From contig NZ_JBEPOO010000001.1 of the NCBI RefSeq assembly GCF_040546815.1, positions 3,906,001 to 3,970,000 on the forward strand: DNA of 64,000 nucleotides. Direction: 5' to 3'. The position numbers and the translations under genes are program-made. Within the stretch, counting starts at the first letter, position 1. Every line of letters begins with the position of its first letter. This document shows positions 7,379-15,418 of the stretch, piece by piece. The notes under the pieces are model-generated. The model was not told the DNA's origin. It saw only the letters and a list, made by a program, of their open reading frames with translations, and did no database searches. The DNA is from Devosia sp. 2618 (GTDB lineage Bacteria; Pseudomonadota; Alphaproteobacteria; Rhizobiales; Devosiaceae).

Positions 7379-7796
7379 AATACGATCTTATCCTCGCGGG
7401 CAAAAGCTGCTCCATACTGGCCCCCATCTTTCCGGGATACGAGCGGCGCTGCAGCGACCGGTGTCCGGCAAGACTGCCGGGAGGGGGAAGGTCGCGCTTC
7501 GCCCTGGGCTGTGTGGATGCGCGTTGGGGCATGGGCTACGGCCGATGCCCGGCGGCAATCCGCCTTCCGAGTAAAGACCCGGCGCCCCGAGGCGGTTTGC
7601 GTCTCACTTTTTTATCTTACCAGAGGCGAAAGCCGCCTCGGGGCTCCGCTCGTTGTCACCCGGAAGCCATTGGCTCACCGGGCATTCAGCATGGGCGAAA
7701 CAAAATTGTTGCGCCGCAATGTCGAACACTTCCCCTGCCATTCGTCGTGTTGTCAGATGGCCCGCGCGCCGCGGTCGAAATATTTGGGAGAAGCCT
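7379..7796. other. Gene-free region with a long hairpin
   Basis: No gene is supported. The main feature is an imperfect inverted repeat, left arm 7585-7605 and right arm 7623-7643 (CCCCGAGGCGG paired with CCGCCTCGGGG, extended by a less perfect inner stem), with a T-rich loop. A smaller stem, CCGGCA-AGAC-TGCCGG, lies near 7465-7480. The reductase ribosome site GGGAGAA closes the region. Confidence 0.5.
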
Positions 7797-8348
7797 ATGC
7801 GTAATGTCACAGCCGGACTGTTCTATTCGATTGATGGCGTTGCCGAAGCGCCCAACGAGTTTCAATACGACAGTTTTGACGCCGAATTGGGTGCGCTGCT
7901 CGGCGCCACCATGGCCGATGTCGATACGGTGCTGATGGGCCGCGTCGGTTATGAGCAGTGGGCGAGCTATTGGCCCAATGCCACCCAGGACGGCGATTTC
8001 GCGGGCTTCATCAATAATGTGCCCAAATTTGTCGCCTCCGACACGCTGAGCGGGCCACTGGCCTGGAGCAATGCCACTTTGATCGATGGTGATCTGACCA
8101 GCTTTGTGACCGATCTCAAGGCGCAGCAGGGCGGCACGATTGCGGCCATGGGCGGCATGTCGCTGGTGCGCCAATTGCTGCTGGCCGGGCTGATGGATGA
8201 GATGACGCTGATCATTCACCCTGTGATTGGCGGCAGGGGACGGCACCTGTTCCTGCCCGATGATCCGCGCACCCGGCTGGTGCTCAAATCCAGCCAGCAG
8301 ACCAGCAAGGGCAATATCGTGGCCACCTACGCCAAGCGCCCCGACTGA
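7797..8348 (+). CDS. Dihydrofolate reductase family (RibD-C) protein
   Basis: 183 residues of the RibD C-terminal/DHFR fold: N-terminal GLFYSIDGVAE, then VLMGRVGYEQW, and GGMSLVRQLLLAGLMDE with HPVIGGRGRHLF near the end. These proteins bind NADPH and reduce unknown substrates; many are annotated as YwjB/YyaP-like deaminase-reductases. GGGAGAA at 7786-7792 decides the ATG at 7797 over longer in-frame starts. A second member of this superfamily lies at 35774-36457. Confidence 0.88.
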   Translation: MRNVTAGLFYSIDGVAEAPNEFQYDSFDAELGALLGATMADVDTVLMGRVGYEQWASYWPNATQDGDFAGFINNVPKFVASDTLSGPLAWSNATLIDGDLTSFVTDLKAQQGGTIAAMGGMSLVRQLLLAGLMDEMTLIIHPVIGGRGRHLFLPDDPRTRLVLKSSQQTSKGNIVATYAKRPD

Positions 8349-8351
8349 GGT

Positions 8352-8810
8352 CTAGCGGTGGTGGGCGGCGTCCTCATGGGACTGCAACCCGTCGATCACG
8401 CGCTGCATCAGGCGCAAGAACTGGGCGCGCTCGCCAAGCTGTAGCGGGGCGAGCGCCAGAGCGTTGATGCCGGCCACGACCGCCTCGACCGTTGCCACCT
8501 TGCCCAGGGCCAGCGGCGTCAGCGCCACCAGCGCGCTGCGCTTGTCCTCGGGCGCGGTGCGGCGGGTTATCATGCCGTCGCGTTCCATGCGCTTGAGGGT
8601 TGCGGCCATGGTGGGTTGTTCGACGGCGGCGCGATGCGCCAGCTCTTTTTGTGTCATGCTGCTGCCATCGGCCAGGGCAAAGATTACCGGCATATAGGCG
8701 GGCGCAATGCCACTCGGCGTCAGGCGCCGCTCCAGTTGGTGGGTGAACAGGCGGGCCGCCCAGTTGGTCATGTAGCCGGCGGAAGTCTCGCGCGTCAGGG
8801 CCATATACAT
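8352..8810 (-). CDS. MarR family transcriptional regulator
   Basis: 152-residue winged-helix repressor. The DNA-binding part runs from about residue 45 to 105: MTQKELAHRAAVEQPTMAAT for the helix-turn-helix, then LKRMERDGMI and the wing RRTAPEDKRSALVALT. Divergent from a cytochrome b561 gene; the shared region contains two ATAG-N4-CTAT palindromes 20 bases apart overlapping its own start, so it probably represses itself and the cytochrome. No strong ribosome site is seen at 8810; the in-frame ATG at 8804 is an alternative. The stop lies just after the RibD-C gene in convergent orientation. Confidence 0.9.
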   Translation of the reverse strand: MYMALTRETSAGYMTNWAARLFTHQLERRLTPSGIAPAYMPVIFALADGSSMTQKELAHRAAVEQPTMAATLKRMERDGMITRRTAPEDKRSALVALTPLALGKVATVEAVVAGINALALAPLQLGERAQFLRLMQRVIDGLQSHEDAAHHR

Positions 8811-8846
8811 AGCTTGCTATTTAAATAGATAGTGTGCTATTTATAT
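8809..8846. promoter_or_regulatory. Double MarR operator
   Basis: Two direct copies, 8809-8826 and 8829-8846, agree at 15 of 18 positions with a 20-base period (two helical turns). Each begins with a palindrome: ATAGC-TT-GCTAT and ATAG-TGTG-CTAT. Between them lies the perfect palindrome CTATTTAAATAG (8817-8828). It occupies the MarR-cytochrome b561 divergent gap. Confidence 0.65.
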
Positions 8847-8877
8847 GACTTCGGAAGCTGTACCGCAAGGAGTCGCC

Positions 8878-9414
8878 ATGTCGCTCAAAAGCAGTTCAAC
8901 CCGTTATGGTAGCGTCGCCATCACCATCCACTGGCTGACCGCTTTGGCGATCCTGGGCATGTTGATCAGCGGGCTGTCCGCCGGCAATACGAGTGATCCA
9001 CAGACCGAATTTGCGCTGCTACGCGGCCATGCCGTGATGGGCAGCGTGATCGGGGTGCTGACGCTGTTCCGCATCATCTGGTGGGTGTTTATCGACCGCC
9101 GCCCCGCCGATCAGGTGGGCATGTCGCGCGCACAGGCGCTGGCGTCCCATGTGGTGCATTACGGGCTTTACGTGGTCGTTTTGGTGCTGGTGTCGAGCGG
9201 TCTTGCCACGGTGATTTCGACCGGAGCCAATCTGCAGCTGTTTGGCGCAGCGCCGTTGCCGCTGCCCAATTTTGAGCTGGCGCCGCCCTTCACGGTCCAT
9301 GCCATTCTGGCCTGGCTGCTGATCGTGTTGTTGATCGGCCATATCGGCGCGGCGCTTTATCACCAGTTCGTCAAGCGGGATCGCCTGCTGGCCCGCATGG
9401 GATGGGGTCGCTAA
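8878..9414 (+). CDS. Cytochrome b561 family protein
   Basis: 178-residue di-heme membrane protein of the bacterial b561 type (CybB-like), moving electrons between quinone and an unknown partner, in some relatives scavenging superoxide. Four hydrophobic helices are visible; candidate heme histidines are H18, H51, H141 and H155, with extra H91, H94 and H162. AAGGAG (8867-8872) sets the ATG at 8878. Probably controlled by the divergent MarR regulator. Its stop overlaps by a few bases the stop of the next gene on the other strand. Confidence 0.9.
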   Translation: MSLKSSSTRYGSVAITIHWLTALAILGMLISGLSAGNTSDPQTEFALLRGHAVMGSVIGVLTLFRIIWWVFIDRRPADQVGMSRAQALASHVVHYGLYVVVLVLVSSGLATVISTGANLQLFGAAPLPLPNFELAPPFTVHAILAWLLIVLLIGHIGAALYHQFVKRDRLLARMGWGR

Positions 9415-9596
9415 TTCTGGTGGCGATAGGTCCACCACAGTGTGGCGATCCCCGCCAGACCGACCAAGATGCCGATATAGAGCCACTGGCTCTGCCCGGA
9501 CATGGCGCTGCCCGCCATCACATTGGCGCCCTGCAGGGTCCACAGCACGCCAAAGCCCAGCAGGACGAGGCCGACGATCATCAGCAAGATTTTCAT
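9411..9596 (-). CDS. Small two-helix membrane protein
   Basis: 61 residues, MKILLMIVGLVLLGFGVLW followed by a polar loop and a second hydrophobic helix (YIGILVGLAGIATLWW) and a basic end. No family name can be assigned; it resembles small DUF3185-type membrane proteins. GGGAGAG sits just before the ATG at 9596, supporting translation. It lies 70 bases downstream of the serine hydrolase on the same strand and may be cotranscribed. Confidence 0.65.
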   Translation of the reverse strand: MKILLMIVGLVLLGFGVLWTLQGANVMAGSAMSGQSQWLYIGILVGLAGIATLWWTYRHQN

Positions 9597-9665
9597 GATC
9601 ACTCTCCCGAGTTGAAAGGAGAGGCTGCGCCCGGTCAGGCCCGGGCGCAAATCACGAAAGCGGTG

Positions 9666-11036
9666 TCAGCGCTTGCTGCCGGGAATGTCGAGACCGTTCT
9701 GATGCAGCACAAGGCCGGTGGCCGCGCCATCGGGGCCTGTCTCGAAGGTCAGCTGCGCATCGACCACCTTGTAGAAAAATTCGGTGTCGCTTTCGGGGAA
9801 GACTTCAAACGGGTCCTGCCCGGTCAGCTGGGCAAACAGCTTGTTATCCTCAGTGGTGATTTCCATGGTAAATTCGGGGCCAAGCACATAAGTGCCGGCA
9901 TAGTTCTGGAGCAGCGCCGGATCGATTTCGACGGCGACGCGCGGCGCCGGGATTTGCGCCATCGGCAGGCTTGGGTCGAGGATGTGCATGCCGATATCCT
10001 CGATGCCGAAATTGCCCGAGACGTTGGACAAAACGACCACGGCATTTTTGCTGGCCGGGTCATAGCCGGTGAAGCTGCGATAGCCGTTGGTTTGGCCGTT
10101 GTGCCAGATGATGGCATCGTCGCCGCCCTGCGCGATGATCCAGCCCAGTCCGATCTTGCCGCCGGGGCTATCGGTGGGACGCGTACGTTCCAGCATTTTG
10201 GCAAAGGCGGGCGCGAGGTCGGTCTGGGTGGCGCCGCTGGCGGCGGCGATGAATTTACCCAGATCGGCGGCCGAGCTGCGGATCGCCCCGGTCGGCGCAA
10301 AGACATCAAAATCCCAGTTGCTGACGGCATTGCGCTCGGCGTCGTGGCCCGGTGTCAGCCGATCCTCCAGACCGGGTGGCGTGCCGACCGCTGACTCCGT
10401 CATGCCGAGGGGCGCAAATATCCGCTGCTCCACCAGTTCGGCATAAGGCTTGCCGGTCACATGCTCCAGCGCTTGCCCAAGCAGGCCAAAGCCGAGATTG
10501 GAATACTGGAACTTCTCCCCGATCGGCCGGGTCAGCTTATAATCGGCCAGAAAGGCATAGAGTGCCTTGGCGTCATAGTTTTTGTAGGGGTTGTCGAGAC
10601 TGTCGGGCAGGTCGGTGGGAATGGCGGGCAGACCCGAACTATGGGTGGCCAGATCAAATGCGGTGATCTGCTTGCCGTCGTATTCGGGCAGCACGGTGCC
10701 TTCGGGCAGATACTGCACGATGGGCGCATCGAGGTCGACGCTGCCATCAAGCGCCAGTTGCGCCAGAATGAGGGTGGTAAAAAGCTTGGTGATCGAGCCC
10801 GCTTCAAAAATGGTGTGCTCGTCGATCTTGCGGGGATCGTCCAGCCCAAAGCTGCCGCTTGAGACAAAGCGGGTCTGGCCGTTTTCGATAATGGCGGTGG
10901 CAATGCCGACGCTCTGCTCATCGCGGACGATGCGGTCGTCCAAAATCTGCTGGATGGTGGCGTCGTCGAGGCGGTCCTGAGCGTGGGTCATGGTGGGGAC
11001 CATCAGCAGGGCCAGGGCGGCAAGGGCGAATCTCAT
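9666..11036 (-). CDS. Secreted serine hydrolase, class C beta-lactamase fold
   Basis: 456 residues with a signal peptide (cleavage after THA-Q, about residue 19). Catalytic motifs of the beta-lactamase/D-alanyl-D-alanine carboxypeptidase family are present: S81-I-T-K84, Y178-S-N180, and H312-N-G314 in place of KTG. After the catalytic domain (to about 350) there is a beta-rich C-terminal lipocalin-like domain starting near LLQNYAGTYVLG. Such proteins are mostly esterases or peptidases of unknown substrate rather than true antibiotic-resistance enzymes. It follows ppa on the same strand at a distance of about 107 bases. Confidence 0.9.
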   Translation of the reverse strand: MRFALAALALLMVPTMTHAQDRLDDATIQQILDDRIVRDEQSVGIATAIIENGQTRFVSSGSFGLDDPRKIDEHTIFEAGSITKLFTTLILAQLALDGSVDLDAPIVQYLPEGTVLPEYDGKQITAFDLATHSSGLPAIPTDLPDSLDNPYKNYDAKALYAFLADYKLTRPIGEKFQYSNLGFGLLGQALEHVTGKPYAELVEQRIFAPLGMTESAVGTPPGLEDRLTPGHDAERNAVSNWDFDVFAPTGAIRSSAADLGKFIAAASGATQTDLAPAFAKMLERTRPTDSPGGKIGLGWIIAQGGDDAIIWHNGQTNGYRSFTGYDPASKNAVVVLSNVSGNFGIEDIGMHILDPSLPMAQIPAPRVAVEIDPALLQNYAGTYVLGPEFTMEITTEDNKLFAQLTGQDPFEVFPESDTEFFYKVVDAQLTFETGPDGAATGLVLHQNGLDIPGSKR

Positions 11037-11142
11037 AAGGCCTCCGTCATCGGTTGGCCGATCGTGGCGGCCCGATGCGGCGAGGATGAGGCAGGCGCCG
11101 CGCGCTGCCCGGATGAACGGGCAGGGCGCGACGCAGATTGGC

Positions 11143-11676
11143 TTACTTGGACTTGTTGTGCAGTTCGATGGAGTCGAGAATCACCTTCTTGGCGTCCTCA
11201 TAGCCGCCGACATGGGAAATCTTGGCCCACTTGCCGGGCTCGAGATCCTTGTAGTGGGTGAAGAAGTGCTTGACGCGTTCGACCTGGATTTCCTGCATGT
11301 CGCCGATGTCCTTGATGGCATCATACATGCGGGTCAGCTTCTGGACGGGCACGGCAAGGATCTTTTCGTCCTGGCCACCATCGTCTTCCATAAACAGCAC
11401 GCCGACCGGGCGGCAGCGCACCACGGCGCCGGGCACCAGTGGACGCGAGTTCATCACGATGACGTCGAGCGGGTCGCCGTCGCCGCACAGCGTATGGGGC
11501 ACGAAGCCGTAATTGCCGGGGTAACGCATCGGCGTATAGAGGAAGCGGTCGACGAAAAGCGCGCCCGATGCCTTGTCGATTTCGTACTTGATCGGCTCGC
11601 CGCCCATCGGAACTTCGATGATGACATTGAGGTCGTCGGGTGGGTTCTTACCGGTTGGGATGGCGTCGATGTTCAT
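11143..11676 (-). CDS. ppa: Inorganic pyrophosphatase, soluble
   Basis: 177-residue family I cytoplasmic enzyme that hydrolyses pyrophosphate to phosphate with magnesium. The active-site aspartates are seen in [11 protein letters not shown], with the earlier [15 protein letters not shown] and [21 protein letters not shown] carries further ligands. Length and order match the E. coli type. With hppA in the same window the cell has both a soluble and an energy-conserving pyrophosphatase. The divergent neighbour is the secreted protein at 11822. Confidence 0.97.
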   Translation of the reverse strand: MNIDAIPTGKNPPDDLNVIIEVPMGGEPIKYEIDKASGALFVDRFLYTPMRYPGNYGFVPHTLCGDGDPLDVIVMNSRPLVPGAVVRCRPVGVLFMEDDGGQDEKILAVPVQKLTRMYDAIKDIGDMQEIQVERVKHFFTHYKDLEPGKWAKISHVGGYEDAKKVILDSIELHNKSK

Positions 11677-11821
11677 TTTGGCTGTAAATCTCGTTCATCG
11701 GGGGAGACGATAAAGTGGCTGCGTTGTGCCCAACACCGGCCGCAAAGGCAAGCCAGTTTCCCATTTTGCTGCCGATCTGGCTTTGCGATCAGAACGGTTC
11801 ACCCTTGCGGAGAAATGCCGG

Positions 11822-12364
11822 ATGAAACTGTTGCTCGCCGCTTCCATCGCCGTTCTTGGCCTCGCGACCCCCGCCTATGCCGCCTTTAACAGCGCCTATA
11901 CCGACATCAATCTCGATGAGTGCCTGGTGCTCGACGCCGACGATTTCGGCGTCGTCTGGGCCTGTCCGGGCTATAAGGGCTATCCCCTGATGGTGACCGA
12001 AGGCGACCTGCGCTACTCGCTGATCTATGGTTTTGGCGCCAAAATGGGCGATGGCCAGACGCTGTCGCCGTTCAACACTATCGGGGCAAAGCTGGAATGG
12101 CGGCTGTCCAATGCGCTGGGCCGCTGGATGCCGGTGGCGACCATTGTGCGCTATCACACCGCCGATCCTGAAACGGGCGAGGACAAGGGGAAGGTGCTGG
12201 TCGTCACGCAACTGGTCGAGGGCAATACCTGCCACATCGCCTATGTGGACGCGGTAGCCAATGCCGATGCCAATGTGCTGGCGCGCGAGGCGGCCGATAA
12301 ATCCGGCACGTTCGACTGCGACAAGGACGAGATCGAAACGATTGGAAAATTCACCGCCTGGTAG
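11822..12364 (+). CDS. Secreted protein of unknown function
   Basis: 180 residues with a clear signal peptide (MKLLLAASIAVLGLATPAYA, cleaved before AFNS). The mature part contains four cysteines (DECLV, WACPGYKG, NTCHIAY, FDCDKDE) likely to form two periplasmic disulfides. No family is recognised. ATG 11822 is preceded by GGAGAAATGCC. It is divergent from ppa and converges on the TerB-like gene with a 12-base gap. Confidence 0.75.
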   Translation: MKLLLAASIAVLGLATPAYAAFNSAYTDINLDECLVLDADDFGVVWACPGYKGYPLMVTEGDLRYSLIYGFGAKMGDGQTLSPFNTIGAKLEWRLSNALGRWMPVATIVRYHTADPETGEDKGKVLVVTQLVEGNTCHIAYVDAVANADANVLAREAADKSGTFDCDKDEIETIGKFTAW

Positions 12365-12376
12365 CAGCGGGGCGGA

Positions 12377-12817
12377 TCAGGCCTTTTCGGCCTTGCCGAT
12401 CTGATTGCGCAAAATGGTGCGGTCACGGCTCGAGACGCCAATCAGTTCGGCAATGCGCCAGACCAGATTGTCTTCAAGCTCGTGATTGTTCTTGTCGGCA
12501 AACACCACCAGCCACATCATGCGGATGATTTCGATACGGTCATCCATTTCGAGCTGGGTGATCGACGAGGTGAATTTGTAAAAATCCACCGCCTCGGCAT
12601 CGCGCAGCGCCGCTTCCTTGATCAGCTTGTCCACGGACGGCTCGTCCATGTCATAATGATCCATCAGCGCGGTTTTGATCGCCTGGCGTTCTTCATCCTT
12701 CATCTGCCCGTCGACGGCGGCCAGATGCACCAGCAGCGCAGCGACGGCCAGCTTGGGGTCGTTGTTGGACAGGGCGGTTTCTGGCTTGTTGAACAGGCGG
12801 GTAATGGCCTCGAACAT
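12377..12817 (-). CDS. TerB-like tellurite resistance domain protein
   Basis: 146 residues, all-helical, of the TerB/DjlA-N superfamily: AALLVHLAAVDGQMKDEERQ and IEIIRMMWLVVFADKNNHEL form the two acidic helix pairs that bind metal in TerB. The family is widespread and is usually not linked to tellurite; its role is thought to be in membrane-associated stress responses. A strong AAGGAGG stands before the ATG at 12817. Divergent from imuA, but the LexA box lies closer to imuA. Confidence 0.85.
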   Translation of the reverse strand: MFEAITRLFNKPETALSNNDPKLAVAALLVHLAAVDGQMKDEERQAIKTALMDHYDMDEPSVDKLIKEAALRDAEAVDFYKFTSSITQLEMDDRIEIIRMMWLVVFADKNNHELEDNLVWRIAELIGVSSRDRTILRNQIGKAEKA

Positions 12818-13028
12818 GGCGCAAGCCTCCTTGCTGGAGCGGGTTGAACGGCGATGAGGTGCACGCCGGAAGGCAAGCCATCCAGCGTTAGCAGCCTGCC
12901 CGATTTCCGTGAATGGGCTGTGACCCCTGTCACGCGGTCTTGACCGGGCTTGATGCGGAAGGGTCACACAAGGACGGATGGGGACACAACAAAAAGGACT
13001 CGACTCCGGGAACATCAGGAGTCATCAT

Positions 13029-13043
13029 GTTCCTGTTTTGTTC
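13029..13043 (+). promoter_or_regulatory. LexA (SOS) box
   Basis: GTTC (13029-13032), CTGTTTT, GTTC (13040-13043), an exact match to the alphaproteobacterial LexA site GTTC-N7-GTTC. It is 20 bases upstream of the imuA ATG, as expected for direct repression of the imuA-imuB-dnaE2 operon. Confidence 0.9.
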
Positions 13044-13062
13044 ACATCAGAAGGTGGTGCGC

Positions 13063-13863
13063 ATGTCCGCCCCCGACCGCCTCCAGCGCATCGCCGCGCT
13101 GCGCGACACCATTGCCGATATCGAGCGCAAACCCGCGCTGGCCGAGGCACGGGTGGTGGTGGAGGCCGAGGACGGACGCTTTCCCAAACTGGCCGGTGGC
13201 CTGCTGCAGGAAGTGTTCACCGATGACCGGCGCAATACCGGGGCAAGCCTTGGTTTTGCTCTGGCGCAGATGGGAGGGTTGCTGACGCAAAGGCGTATTG
13301 CGGTGATCTATCTGCAGCTGGCCGACGAGGCGCAAAAGCTCGGTCTGCCCTATGGGCCGGGTCTTGGCCATTTCGGCATTGATCCCGGCGCGATGGTGCT
13401 GGTGCGTCCGGCCAACATGGCCGAACTGCTCTGGGCCGCCGAGGAGGCCATTGCTTGTCGGGCGGTGGCCGGCGTGGTCGCCGACATTGCCGGGCACCAG
13501 AAGCTGCTCGATTTTACCGCCAGCCGACGCCTCAGCCTCAGGGCTGCTGAGGCCGGCAGTTCGATATTTCTGCTGCGCTACGGCACGCAACGACAAAGCA
13601 GCGCGGCGCAGTTGCGCTGGCATCTGCTGCCGGGGCGCAGTGGACGAAAACAATATGATGATCGGGCACCCGGCCCGGCGCGCTGGCAGGTGCGGCTCGA
13701 ACGCGGATCGCTTGTCAGACAGCATGCCGAATGGGTGCTCGGATGGACTGAAAATGGATTTTCAAACTTCACTCCTCGACATGGGCAACCGGTCCGACCG
13801 GCCACGCCGCTTTCTGGTGCTATTCCTGCCAACCTGGCCCACCGACTACCTGAAACGGGTTGA
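13063..13863 (+). CDS. imuA: ImuA, SOS mutasome component
   Basis: 266 residues, related to RecA/SulA-like ImuA of the DNA-damage mutagenesis cassette. ALRDTIADIERKPAL opens the protein; GASLGFALAQMGGLL, VIYLQLADEAQKLGLPYGPG and GVVADIAGHQKLLDFTASRR follow the RecA-like core. Start choice: ATG 13063 after AAGGTGG, because the in-frame ATG at 13027 lies on the LexA box. ImuA is needed with ImuB and DnaE2 for translesion synthesis and induced mutation. imuB starts inside its last 110 bases, implying translational coupling. Confidence 0.92.
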   Translation: MSAPDRLQRIAALRDTIADIERKPALAEARVVVEAEDGRFPKLAGGLLQEVFTDDRRNTGASLGFALAQMGGLLTQRRIAVIYLQLADEAQKLGLPYGPGLGHFGIDPGAMVLVRPANMAELLWAAEEAIACRAVAGVVADIAGHQKLLDFTASRRLSLRAAEAGSSIFLLRYGTQRQSSAAQLRWHLLPGRSGRKQYDDRAPGPARWQVRLERGSLVRQHAEWVLGWTENGFSNFTPRHGQPVRPATPLSGAIPANLAHRLPETG

Positions 13864-15418
13864 TCCAACGCTTGCCGCCCCCTTGGCGCTTTACGAAAAA
13901 ATCAAGGGCGGCCTCAGGATCGTTGCACTGGATAGCCAATCCGGTCAGGCCGGGGTCAGGCTTGGTCAAAGTCTGGCCGATGCGCGGGCTCTGGTGCCGG
14001 CGCTGGTCGCCAAGGAGATCAATCGCCCGCAGCTTGAGGCCGGCTTTGCCGATTTCGTCGACTGGCATTCCAATGCCAGCCCCATGGTCGCGGTGATGGA
14101 GGATGTCGGCCGGTTTGGCGACCTTGTGCTCGATATAACCGGGGTGGATCACCTGTTTGGCGGCGAGGCGCCGATGCTGCGCCTGTTGCTGACGCGGTTG
14201 CGCCTGCTGGGCTATACCGTGTCTGGCGCCATTGCACCGACGATTGGTGCGGCCTGGGCGATCAGCCACTTTGCCCGCAGCCAGGTGGTTGCGCCGGACG
14301 GCCTTGCCACATTGCTCGATACACTGCCGGTCGCGGCCCTTCGGCTCAATGAGCAACAGGTGGCGACACTGGCCCAAATGGGGCTGACGAGCATCGGGCA
14401 ATTGCGTCAGCGGCCGCGCAAGCCGCTACAGGCCCGGTTCGGGCTATCGCTGCTGACCCGCATCGATCAGGCCTATGGTGCCATCAAAGAGCGGATGACG
14501 CCGCGCCTGCCGATAGCCGAATATCATGTCGAGCGCCGCTTTGCCGACCCGATCGGGCTGATCGACGATGTACTGGCCTGCGCCAATGATCTTGCTATTC
14601 AACTGAGCTATCGGCTTGAGGCGGAGGGCAAGGGCGCACAGGCCTTTCACCTGTTCCTCTATCGCGTCGACCACAAGGTCATGTCGCTGTCGGTCAATTC
14701 GGCCCGGGTGACGCGCGATCCCCATCACATAGCAAAGCTGTTCGCCCATCGGGCCGAGCGGCTTTCGGGCGAATATGATGCGGGTTTTGGCATAGACATG
14801 ATCCGGCTGGCAGCCAGTTCCATTGACGGGCTCAATGCTAGCCAACTTGGTGCCTTTACCGACGAGGAGGGCACCGAGGATCTCGATCAGCTCAATGATC
14901 GCATGGCCAGTCGTCTGGGTCCCATGGCGGTGTTGCGCACCCAGATGGTGGCCAGCCAGATGCCGGAGCGTGCGGCGCGACTGGTTCCAACTCAGGCCGG
15001 CAATCCGGTTATGGCGCCTATACGGCCGCTTGTCCGCCCGCTGCGGCTGCTGCCCTCGCCGGAATATGTTGCGATCAGTGCCGAAGTGCCCGATGGCCTG
15101 CCCGCGTCGATGATCTGGCGTCGCCAGCACTATCGGCTGGTCAAGGGCGAGGGGCCGGAACGGCTCGAAGCGGAGTGGTGGCGCTTTGCGGAGCGGCTGG
15201 AACTGGTGCGCCCACCCCTACCCAAGACACCTGAACCCGGTGATAAACCGGTCACCCCGCCTTATCTGCCCGACCTGCCCTTGCATGAGCCGGAGGGACG
15301 CGTGCGCGACTATTATCGCGTCGAAGACGAGGACGGTCGCCGTTTCTGGGTGTTTCGCTTGGGATTTTACGGCGGCGAGACAATGCCAAGCTGGTACCTG
15401 CATGGGTTTTTCGCATGA
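13754..15418 (+). CDS. imuB: ImuB, inactive Y-family polymerase subunit
   Basis: 554 residues with the Y-family polymerase layout but no catalytic acids: the first motif, normally DMDAFFA, reads FLPTWPTDY, and the SIDEAYLD motif is replaced by DLVLDITGVDHLFGG, leaving a single aspartate. ImuB acts as the hub that ties DnaE2 and ImuA to the beta clamp. The start at 13754 follows a GG-rich stretch; ATG 13781 is possible. The long open frame upstream in this phase is an antiphase artefact over imuA. The stop overlaps the dnaE2 start as ATGA. Confidence 0.92.
   Translation: MDFQTSLLDMGNRSDRPRRFLVLFLPTWPTDYLKRVDPTLAAPLALYEKIKGGLRIVALDSQSGQAGVRLGQSLADARALVPALVAKEINRPQLEAGFADFVDWHSNASPMVAVMEDVGRFGDLVLDITGVDHLFGGEAPMLRLLLTRLRLLGYTVSGAIAPTIGAAWAISHFARSQVVAPDGLATLLDTLPVAALRLNEQQVATLAQMGLTSIGQLRQRPRKPLQARFGLSLLTRIDQAYGAIKERMTPRLPIAEYHVERRFADPIGLIDDVLACANDLAIQLSYRLEAEGKGAQAFHLFLYRVDHKVMSLSVNSARVTRDPHHIAKLFAHRAERLSGEYDAGFGIDMIRLAASSIDGLNASQLGAFTDEEGTEDLDQLNDRMASRLGPMAVLRTQMVASQMPERAARLVPTQAGNPVMAPIRPLVRPLRLLPSPEYVAISAEVPDGLPASMIWRRQHYRLVKGEGPERLEAEWWRFAERLELVRPPLPKTPEPGDKPVTPPYLPDLPLHEPEGRVRDYYRVEDEDGRRFWVFRLGFYGGETMPSWYLHGFFA

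Noticed and set aside
9666..11036. Antibiotic-resistance beta-lactamase
   Set aside because: The fold and SxxK are present, but the third motif is HNG and a C-terminal lipocalin-like domain is added, as in esterase/peptidase relatives; no resistance context is seen.
12377..12817. Tellurite resistance operon
   Set aside because: Only a TerB-like domain is present, without TerC, TerD or TerZ genes nearby, so the name says little about function.
13352..13753. Longer imuB N-terminus
   Set aside because: It overlaps most of imuA in another phase and has no Y-family similarity; similarity starts after 13754.
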